Origin: Haemophilus parahaemolyticus
Lineage (GTDB): Bacteria > Pseudomonadota > Gammaproteobacteria > Enterobacterales > Pasteurellaceae
Direction of reading: 5' to 3'
NCBI RefSeq assembly: GCF_018373095.1
Contig: NZ_JAHAHT010000012.1
Coordinates: 1 to 28,850 of the forward strand
DNA length: 28,850 nucleotides
The notes beneath the pieces are model-generated. The model was not told where the DNA came from and ran no database searches. It saw only the letters and a program-made list of their open reading frames with translations. This document shows positions 22,896 to 28,850 of this stretch, piece by piece; within the stretch, counting starts at the first letter, position 1, and each line of letters opens with the position of its first letter. The translations under genes were made by a program, and so were the position numbers.

Positions 22896-25800
22896 TTATG
22901 AACTTAAATCCCCCGCAATCTCTTCCGCTTGCTTCAACACATACTCCACCGCACCTTCTGCCTGATCAGGCGGATATTTATATTTTTGTAAGGCACGTCG
23001 AACGAGTAATCGAATTCTTGCCCGTACTGCTTCTTTGTGTTGCCAATCAATACTGACTGAGCGGCGTAAAATATCGGTAATCTCTTTAGCGAGTTTAGAA
23101 AGCACTTCATCGTTCATCAATTCTTTGGCATTCTCGTTTTGAGAAAGGGCATCGTAAAACGCTAATTCTGCCGTGCTTAAACCGAGTTTTTCGCCCCGCG
23201 ATAAGCATTCGGAGAAATCCCGCCCCATCTGCACAAGTGCATCAAGAATTTCCACCACGCTCAAATTGTGATTGTGATATTGCGTGAGGGCTTCTTGCAA
23301 ACGTTGCTCAAAATCTTTTTGTGCGGTCAGATTTCTGCTGGCTTTGGCTTTAATTTCCTGCTTCAAATAACGTTCCATCGCTAACACCCACAGGCTTTTG
23401 GTCTCGCTGTTTTTGATCGCTTGCAAAAATTCGTCGGAAAGCAAATTAATCTGCGTTTGTTCTTTGCCCAACAAATCAAATAAATCAATGGTACCTTCAG
23501 ATACAATACTTTGATTGATTAAGGCTTTAAGCTGAATTAAACGTTCCGTTGTCCCCTTTCCGTTTTGTTCACGTTTGGCAAGCACAGCACGCACAGCATC
23601 ATAAAAAGCAACTTCTTGACTATATGGTTCTATTTCAGGTAATGCCCCGCATAAAGCGTAACCTTTTTTCAAGCTTCCTGCCGTTTTCAAAAAGGCTTTT
23701 TTACGTGGCTCAATATCGTCTGTATTATGCCAATGTTGATCGTGTGCTTTGCCTTCGTTAGGCAATTGGTCGAGCGTAGCAATATGGTTTGCTGCTGTCG
23801 CAATGGCTTTTAGCAATAATGCAGGTTCTCGTTCAGAAATTGCCATCTGAACATCAAATGCTTCGCCTTCAATTGGTGTCGCAAACAAAGTTCGGATAAA
23901 TTCAAGCTGTTCTTTCATTTTAAAGAACACGCTTTGCACATCTTCCGCTAATTGCCCTTTGCCGGTAGAGTTGGTGTATTGCTGTGTGGCTGCTCGTAAT
24001 TCTTCTGCCAAACCAACATAATCCACGATCAGCCCACCGTTTTCGCGACTTTTGTTAGCGAATACACGGTTTACTCGTGCGATGGCTTGCATTAGGTTAT
24101 GTCCCTTCATTGGCTTATCAAGATACATAGTGTTACAGCACGGTGCATCAAAGCCTGTCAGCCACATATCACGCACAATCACCACTTTCAGCGGATCGGT
24201 AGGATCTTTAAAACGGCGTTCTAACGTTTGCTTTTCCGGCTTACTGTAAATATGTTTTTGCATTTCAGGCGTATCGCTTGCCGAACCTGTCATCACAATT
24301 TTAATCGCACCCTCATTGATATTATCCGAATGCCATTCAGGGTGCAGAGTAATGATCTGATTATACAAATCCACGCAAATTTGACGGCTAGAAACGACTA
24401 TCATCGCCTTGCCGTCTTGTTGCTGATTGCGTTTTGCAAAATGTTGCACAAAATCGACCGCTAAATCGTGCAATCGTGCTTCTGAGCCGAGCAATTTTTC
24501 TCGCAAGCGTAATTTCGGGTTTTCTTCGCCTTCCAGCAGTTCATCAATTTCTGCAAATAATTCATCGTGATTAGCATTCTCCGCCAGCTTGATTTGGCGA
24601 GCTTCGTAAATAATCGGCACGGTTGCACCATCTTCCATCGCATCTTGCAAATCGTAAATAGATACATACTGACCGAAAACATCTTGTGTATCGCGATCTT
24701 CAAGGCTAATTGGCGTACCCGTAAAACCAATAAACGAAGCATTTGGCAACGCATCACGCAAATGACGGGCGTAACCCGCCTGAAACTTGCCGTTATGCAG
24801 CTTTTGTGTAAAGCCATATTGACTGCGGTGTGCCTCATCGCTGATCACAATAATATTGCTGCGTTCATTTAAGACAGGGAAGCGGCTTTCTTCTTCATTT
24901 AGAGCGAATTTTTGAATGGTGGTAAAAAACACGCCGCCCACTTCATTTTGTGCGAGCAGTTGGCGTAGTTGTTCTCGGTCTTCCACTTGTTGAGGTGTTT
25001 GTTTGATTAAATCTTTGCCTGAAGAAAAGGTTTGGAACAACTGACCGTCCAAATCGTTGCGATCAGTGACGACTAAAATCGTCGGATTTTTCAATTCAGG
25101 TTGGGAGAGCAATTTGCCAGCATAAAACAGCATTGAAATGGATTTGCCCGAACCCTGCGTATGCCACATCACACCGATGCGTTTATCGCCTTGCTCGCTT
25201 GTGGCAAAAATCGTGGATTCTACGGCTTCGTTTACGCCGTAATACTGATGATACGCCGCGATTTTCTTGATTAACACTCCATTAGAACCGCGTTCAAACA
25301 GCACAAAATAACGTACATAATCCAGCAGTTTTTGCGGTGTCATCAAGCCGTTTAACAGATTTTGCAATTCATCACCAAAATCCAACCGCTTACTTTTTGC
25401 CTTTTCGTCCACGACTTTCCAAGGTGTAAAGCGTTGGAAATCTGCCGAAAGCGAACCCAAATGGGCGGCAATGCCGTCTGAAATAATCAGGGCCTGGTTG
25501 TAAACAAACAGCTCGGCAATTTCATCTTTATAGGTTTCAAACTGATTAAACGCCTGCAACAAATCCGCCGATTCACGCAACGGATTTTTGAGCTCAAATA
25601 CCACCAACGGCAAGCCGTTCACAAAGCCGATAATATCGGGAATCCTCTTGCCTCCTTTACGGCTGCGGATTTCCAGTTGATTGACGGCAACAAAGCGGTT
25701 ATTCTCCCAATGCTCAAAATCCACCAAGCGTGCCATCTCGATTTTTTGCTCATTTTGTCCGTGGCTATTGGGAGCCTGATATTCGACCCGCACGCCATCA

Positions 25801-26075
25801 CGCAACAGTTTGTAAAACGCCTGATTACGCACTACCAAGTCGCCAATATCACTTTTTGTCGCGAATTTCACAACAGAATTAACCGCACTTTCAGGCAACT
25901 GAGGATTAAGTTTACGCACTGCCTCACGCAGTTGCTCAATAAAGATTACACCGCCCAGATCGCCACGGGCAAACTCGCCCTCATGAACAGGCAAGTCTTT
26001 ACCGTAGCGATATTCCCAACCGAGGGATTGCAGACGTTGAAGGGTAAGTTGTTCGATGTCGTTTTCGTTGAGCAT
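22896..26075 (-). CDS. hsdR: Type I restriction enzyme, endonuclease/translocase subunit HsdR
   Basis: Motor and nuclease subunit of a type I restriction-modification complex; it translocates DNA past an unmethylated target and cuts at a distance. 1059 aa. Domains in order: PD-(D/E)xK nuclease with Asp147 and Glu161-Leu-Lys163; SF2 helicase with Walker A HTQGSGKS at 305-312, DEAH at 413-416, FTGTP at 451-455 and a late motif AIARVNR; and a helical C-terminus that contacts HsdM/HsdS. The ATG at 26075 has AAGGAAC upstream. It is separated from hsdS by 260 bp holding a large inverted-repeat pair. It contains a perfect Neisseria DUS12 (25471-25482) and a perfect H. influenzae-type uptake 9-mer (25882-25890), both foreign to the rest of the window. 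Confidence 0.96.
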   Translation of the reverse strand: MLNENDIEQLTLQRLQSLGWEYRYGKDLPVHEGEFARGDLGGVIFIEQLREAVRKLNPQLPESAVNSVVKFATKSDIGDLVVRNQAFYKLLRDGVRVEYQAPNSHGQNEQKIEMARLVDFEHWENNRFVAVNQLEIRSRKGGKRIPDIIGFVNGLPLVVFELKNPLRESADLLQAFNQFETYKDEIAELFVYNQALIISDGIAAHLGSLSADFQRFTPWKVVDEKAKSKRLDFGDELQNLLNGLMTPQKLLDYVRYFVLFERGSNGVLIKKIAAYHQYYGVNEAVESTIFATSEQGDKRIGVMWHTQGSGKSISMLFYAGKLLSQPELKNPTILVVTDRNDLDGQLFQTFSSGKDLIKQTPQQVEDREQLRQLLAQNEVGGVFFTTIQKFALNEEESRFPVLNERSNIIVISDEAHRSQYGFTQKLHNGKFQAGYARHLRDALPNASFIGFTGTPISLEDRDTQDVFGQYVSIYDLQDAMEDGATVPIIYEARQIKLAENANHDELFAEIDELLEGEENPKLRLREKLLGSEARLHDLAVDFVQHFAKRNQQQDGKAMIVVSSRQICVDLYNQIITLHPEWHSDNINEGAIKIVMTGSASDTPEMQKHIYSKPEKQTLERRFKDPTDPLKVVIVRDMWLTGFDAPCCNTMYLDKPMKGHNLMQAIARVNRVFANKSRENGGLIVDYVGLAEELRAATQQYTNSTGKGQLAEDVQSVFFKMKEQLEFIRTLFATPIEGEAFDVQMAISEREPALLLKAIATAANHIATLDQLPNEGKAHDQHWHNTDDIEPRKKAFLKTAGSLKKGYALCGALPEIEPYSQEVAFYDAVRAVLAKREQNGKGTTERLIQLKALINQSIVSEGTIDLFDLLGKEQTQINLLSDEFLQAIKNSETKSLWVLAMERYLKQEIKAKASRNLTAQKDFEQRLQEALTQYHNHNLSVVEILDALVQMGRDFSECLSRGEKLGLSTAELAFYDALSQNENAKELMNDEVLSKLAKEITDILRRSVSIDWQHKEAVRARIRLLVRRALQKYKYPPDQAEGAVEYVLKQAEEIAGDLSS
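25471..25482 (+). repeat. Neisseria-type DNA uptake sequence (12-mer) inside hsdR
   Basis: ATGCCGTCTGAA, identical to the extended DUS of N. meningitidis and N. gonorrhoeae. In the coding strand it encodes part of ISDGIAA. No other perfect copy was seen in the window. Confidence 0.75.
25882..25890 (-). repeat. H. influenzae-type uptake signal inside hsdR
   Basis: ACCGCACTT, the reverse complement of AAGTGCGGT, the Hin-type core. The rest of the window uses the Apl-type core. Confidence 0.7.
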
Positions 26076-26141
26076 AGATGTTCCTTTTGTGTATTTGCTG
26101 CCTTTGGGTAGCTAATGGATTAATTTCTTCGTTTATTGATA

Positions 26142-26311
26142 CTGCCAAATCTCCCCTATCCCTCTTTGCTAAAGAGGGGAATGGTATTGAGCGTAGTTTT
26201 AGTTTAGGTGTTTTTCAAGAGTAATTTTGCTGTTAATCCGACCGCTTGCAGTCAATAAATCTCTGAATAAATCCCCCTCTTTAGCAAAGAGGGGTAGGGG
26301 AGATTTGGCAG
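26142..26311. repeat. REP-like inverted-repeat pair between hsdS and hsdR
   Basis: Two 38-bp arms, 26142-26179 and 26274-26311, are reverse complements of each other at 37 of 38 positions, separated by 94 bp. Each arm also carries its own small palindrome, CCTCTTT-GCT-AAAGAGG or its complement, plus CTCCCCTA(T/C)CCC. The spacer has an uptake-like ACCGCTTGC. The arrangement resembles a pair of REP units. A transcript through it could fold into a 38-bp stem, which would affect hsdR expression from an upstream hsdM promoter. No ORF is present in the 26076-26335 spacer. Confidence 0.85.
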
Positions 26312-26335
26312 AAGTGAAATCAACCTCGTGAGTAA

Positions 26336-27661
26336 TTAAATTTTCCCATTCAACAATCTAGGTAACAATAAATCTCTTGTTTTACTCAAAAGCATATTTT
26401 CATTTGATGTCATTTTTTCAAAAATAACACCTACCTTTTCATAAAAGGCATTGAATATATTTTCATCAGGAATAACAACAAGTTCATTTTCAAGAAAATT
26501 TTTTGTTTGGAAATTGCTAATTCCTGTACTTTGTACTTGATATTCCCAAGTTTTTCCTTGTGTATAAATCATTTTTAAATGACAAGCCAGCAATACAGCA
26601 ATTTTTTCATTGATTGGTGTAAATAATCTACAAAAGCTAGCAGGAATAATTGGAAGATTAAAGTTACAAAGTAAATTTTTTGTAATTAACAATGACCGCC
26701 CTGTTGGTTGATTTTTACTTCCTCCAGAAACTTCAATAATAATGTCGCCATATTTTGCCTTACGGCTTTTTAATTTATTTTTTGCAATATATCGTTTAGG
26801 GATTACGTCAAATTCATTTATTTGAACATTAGGAAGATCTGTTCCTCTAAAAACAAAAACATTTTCTGTATGTTTTTCGTCTTCTTCCTCTTTCCCCCAA
26901 TCCCCTCCGATTGTATTTTCTAAAAGAGAACCAAAAGGCTTTAATTCCCACCCTTTCGGCACTTCAACCCCATCAACCTCCACCATCTCACACGGAAACG
27001 CTTTGGCGGTTTCCGCTAATTCGACGTAGCGGTCAGGCTGTGTTTGTGAAAGTGCGGTCAATTCTTCGGGTGTTTTTCCGCTGATTGCCTGCATAGCGGC
27101 AAGTTCCGATTGTTCAAGGCTAAGACCGTCTGAAAGCGCTTGGACTTTGGCACGCACGGGATCGAAATCGACAAACCAGCTTTTAAACAGTGCTTGGGCG
27201 ATTTGTTCCAAGGTTTGGTTGATTTGGATGTTGAGTTGGATTTTTTGGTCAAGACTTCCTAAGATGTTGGCGATTTCTTTTTCTTTATCAATTCCTAAAG
27301 CTGAAATTAAAATGCTTGATAAATGGTTTCGATTTAATGTAGGAACACCAGTTCCTACATTAAAACTTGTGAAATCAATACTTTTTAATAAGTAATAAAT
27401 AAATCTAGGATAATGTCCTTTGAAATCTTTTACATATAATGTTGTATTTAAAGGGAAAAAATCTTTTTCAATATATTGTCCACCACCAATACTTCCGCTT
27501 CTTCCAATTACAACACCAGGTGCTTTAACTTTAATTTCATTGTGATAACCAGCAATCCCTGTTGAAGCAACAACAGGAACACTTCCTGAAATTCTTTTGT
27601 TACTTGGCAAATCAAATCCACGCTGTAAAGTTATAAATTCATTTAATGGAATTTTACTCAT
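26336..27661 (-). CDS. hsdS: Type I restriction-modification specificity subunit HsdS
   Basis: DNA-recognition subunit that fixes the bipartite target of the complex. 441 aa: a first target recognition domain (about 1-130), a central conserved helical region (about 133-185, LGSLDQKIQLNIQINQTLEQ then IAQALFKSWFVDFDPVRAK) with a conserved linker to about 235, a second recognition domain (about 236-405) and a short C-terminal helix. The two recognition domains are AT-rich while the central part resembles the Haemophilus/Neisseria HsdS linker. The start codon at 27661 overlaps the hsdM stop by 8 bp (ATGAGTAA), so translation is coupled. It contains a perfect Hin-type uptake 9-mer (27050-27058) and a perfect 14-bp hairpin in the first recognition domain. 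The target sequence cannot be predicted by eye. Confidence 0.95.
   Translation of the reverse strand: MSKIPLNEFITLQRGFDLPSNKRISGSVPVVASTGIAGYHNEIKVKAPGVVIGRSGSIGGGQYIEKDFFPLNTTLYVKDFKGHYPRFIYYLLKSIDFTSFNVGTGVPTLNRNHLSSILISALGIDKEKEIANILGSLDQKIQLNIQINQTLEQIAQALFKSWFVDFDPVRAKVQALSDGLSLEQSELAAMQAISGKTPEELTALSQTQPDRYVELAETAKAFPCEMVEVDGVEVPKGWELKPFGSLLENTIGGDWGKEEEDEKHTENVFVFRGTDLPNVQINEFDVIPKRYIAKNKLKSRKAKYGDIIIEVSGGSKNQPTGRSLLITKNLLCNFNLPIIPASFCRLFTPINEKIAVLLACHLKMIYTQGKTWEYQVQSTGISNFQTKNFLENELVVIPDENIFNAFYEKVGVIFEKMTSNENMLLSKTRDLLLPRLLNGKI
27050..27058 (+). repeat. H. influenzae-type uptake signal inside hsdS
   Basis: Perfect AAGTGCGGT followed by CA, as in the extended Hin-type signal; located in the central linker part of hsdS. 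Confidence 0.7.
27333..27364. repeat. Perfect 14-bp hairpin within hsdS
   Basis: TTTAATGTAGGAAC (27333-27346) and GTTCCTACATTAAA (27351-27364) are exact reverse complements around ACCA. The minus strand encodes FNVGTGVPTLN, a stretch conserved in many HsdS recognition domains, so part of the symmetry may come from the protein motif. Confidence 0.85.
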
Positions 27662-28850
27662 ACCCCAATCCCCCTAAATTCTTCTTAATTTCCGCTTCCA
27701 ATTCCGCACTTTTCGCAAATTGTTTTTTCAAAAGAGCGGTCAGATTTTGCATTTTTTCTGCAAATGGTACGCCGTTGTCTTCTTGTTCTGCGGTGCCGAC
27801 ATAGCGCCCCGGTGTGAGGACGAAGTCGTTATCTTTAATTTCTTCTAAAGTAACAGATTTGCAGAAAGCGGCTTGGTCTTCATAGCTGTCTGATTTTTGC
27901 CAAGCGTGGAGGGTGTCGGCAATTTTGGCGATGTCGTCAGCGGTGAAATCACGCAATACGCGGTCTCTCATGTAGCCGATTTGGCGGGCGTCGATAAATA
28001 ACACTTCGCCTTTGCGTTTTTTGTTGCGGTTTAAAAACCAAATACAGGCGGGGATTTGGGTGTTGGTGAAGAGCTGGCCGGGCAAGGCAACCATACATTC
28101 CACCAAGTCGGCATTGATGATGGCTTTGCGGATTTCGCCTTCGTTGTTGGTTTGGCTGCTCATGGAGCCGTTGGCAAGCAACAATGCCATTTTGCCGTTG
28201 GGCGAGAGGTGGTAAATCATGTGTTGCAGCCAAGCGAAGTTGGCATTGCCTTTAGGCGGCGTGCCGTATGTCCAACGTGGATCATCGGCAAGGGATTCGC
28301 TCCACCAATCGCTGATGTTGAAGGGTGGGTTTGCCATGATGAAATCCATCTTTTTGTCGATGTGTTGCGGCTGGGTGAAGCTGTCGGCGTTATGTTTGCC
28401 GAAGTCGTAATCAATACCGCGAATCGCCATGTTCATGGCGGCGAGTTTCCAGGTGGTGGGGTTGAATTCTTGCCCGTAGATGGAAACGTTGTTGATGTTG
28501 CCTTGATGGGCGGCGATAAAGCGTTCGGTTTGCACGAAAAATCCGCCGCTGCCCATGGCTGGATCATAGACACGTCCTGAATAGGGTTTGAGCATTTCAA
28601 CAATCAGGGAAACGATGGATTTCGGCGTGAAATATTGTCCGCCGCGTTTGCCCTCGGCTTGGGCAAAGCGACCGAGGAAGTATTCGTAAACGTGGCCGAG
28701 TATGTCTTTTGCGCCTAAATGTACGGACTCGCCGTTGTAAGTCGGACGGGTAAAATGGGTATCAGAGAAGAGGATAATCAGCCCGCGCAGGGTGTCTTCG
28801 TTTACCGCATAGCCGCTGATGCGTTGGAGGACGCCTTTGAGTTTTTCGTT
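27654..28850 (-). CDS. hsdM: Type I restriction-modification methyltransferase subunit HsdM (5' end outside window)
   Basis: N6-adenine methyltransferase subunit that protects the host target sites and, with HsdS, forms the core of the complex. The frame is open to the right edge: 398 codons are present, ending at the TAA at 27654. An internal Met at 28595 is not the start, because the upstream 85 codons continue the family sequence (GAKDILGHVYEYFLGRF, GGQYFTPKSIVSLIVEML). Motifs: SAM-binding DPAMGSGGFF, just after that Met, and catalytic NPPFN in IMANPPFNISDWW. The N-terminal roughly 100 residues are missing. Codon use is richer in G and C than in hsdS and most of the window. It overlaps hsdS by 8 bp. 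Confidence 0.96.
   Translation of the reverse strand, partial: NEKLKGVLQRISGYAVNEDTLRGLIILFSDTHFTRPTYNGESVHLGAKDILGHVYEYFLGRFAQAEGKRGGQYFTPKSIVSLIVEMLKPYSGRVYDPAMGSGGFFVQTERFIAAHQGNINNVSIYGQEFNPTTWKLAAMNMAIRGIDYDFGKHNADSFTQPQHIDKKMDFIMANPPFNISDWWSESLADDPRWTYGTPPKGNANFAWLQHMIYHLSPNGKMALLLANGSMSSQTNNEGEIRKAIINADLVECMVALPGQLFTNTQIPACIWFLNRNKKRKGEVLFIDARQIGYMRDRVLRDFTADDIAKIADTLHAWQKSDSYEDQAAFCKSVTLEEIKDNDFVLTPGRYVGTAEQEDNGVPFAEKMQNLTALLKKQFAKSAELEAEIKKNLGGLGYE

Noticed and set aside
25677..26111. A 144-codon plus-strand frame spanning the hsdR start.
   Set aside because: Antisense to the conserved N-terminal HsdR region with no recognisable protein features; shadow frame.
28056..28580. A 174-codon open frame on the plus strand opposite hsdM.
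   Set aside because: It lies entirely antisense to the methyltransferase motifs, has no ribosome-binding site, and reflects the GC-rich codon use of hsdM.
28595..28595. The internal Met of hsdM as a gene start, giving a 313-residue protein.
   Set aside because: The 85 codons upstream are open and encode conserved HsdM sequence to the window edge, so the gene starts outside.
22896..28850. Phase-variable simple repeats or an inverting hsdS cassette, as in some type I loci.
   Set aside because: No tandem tetra- or pentanucleotide tract and no second hsdS fragment or recombinase gene is visible inside the window; only the 14-bp hairpin in hsdS remains as a hint.
1..28850. CRISPR array, tRNA or rRNA genes.
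   Set aside because: No regularly spaced direct repeats and no cloverleaf or rRNA-like sequence was recognised by eye; short non-coding RNAs cannot be excluded without a covariance-model search.

Overview
The window is a piece of a Pasteurellaceae chromosome. Most genes have their closest recognisable relatives in Haemophilus and Actinobacillus. The 9-mer ACAAGCGGT (reverse ACCGCTTGT), the core of the 'Apl-type' DNA uptake signal, recurs within genes and spacers from about 3.1 to 22.4 kb. This points to the Actinobacillus pleuropneumoniae / Mannheimia / H. ducreyi side of the family rather than the H. influenzae side, which uses AAGTGCGGT. The species cannot be fixed from the sequence.

Layout. 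Bases 1-2541 hold nagZ (cut by the left edge), mutH and lexA, all reading left; lexA has a tandem SOS operator in the spacer it shares with the divergent plsB. Bases 2671-6375 hold plsB and purT (purT with a PurR box). Bases 6476-9102 hold dnaX and apt, reading left. Bases 9264-9720 are a frameshifted remnant of a long-chain acyl-CoA ligase. Bases 9894-13413 hold a YwiC-like membrane protein, an orphan MacA-type adaptor and pepA. Bases 13597-16674 are a tight lptF-lptG-nadK run. Bases 16871-20724 hold glyA (PurR box) and sdaA, separated by a 1.2-kb AT-rich gap that is not empty: on the minus strand it carries a heavily decayed IS transposase. Bases 20768-22768 are mnmC. Bases 22896-28850 are a type I restriction-modification locus, hsdM (cut by the right edge), hsdS and hsdR, reading left.

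How the genes fit together. Most of the window is housekeeping: peptidoglycan recycling (nagZ), repair and SOS (mutH, lexA), phospholipid and LPS envelope building (plsB, lptFG), purine and one-carbon metabolism under probable PurR control (purT, glyA, with apt as salvage), replication (dnaX), NAD(P) supply, serine breakdown and tRNA modification.

The accessory part is the hsd locus. It looks imported. It contains two perfect H. influenzae-type uptake 9-mers and one perfect Neisseria 12-mer DNA uptake sequence, and I saw no perfect copy of the host's own signal in it. Its hsdM is visibly richer in GC than hsdS. A 38-bp REP-like inverted-repeat pair separates hsdS from hsdR. I found no CRISPR array, tRNA or rRNA, and no clearly new multi-gene system. 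The most useful observations are the mixed uptake signals in hsd, the hidden IS fossil, the dnaX A10 slippage site, the SOS operator ahead of lexA-mutH and the perfect hairpin inside hsdS.
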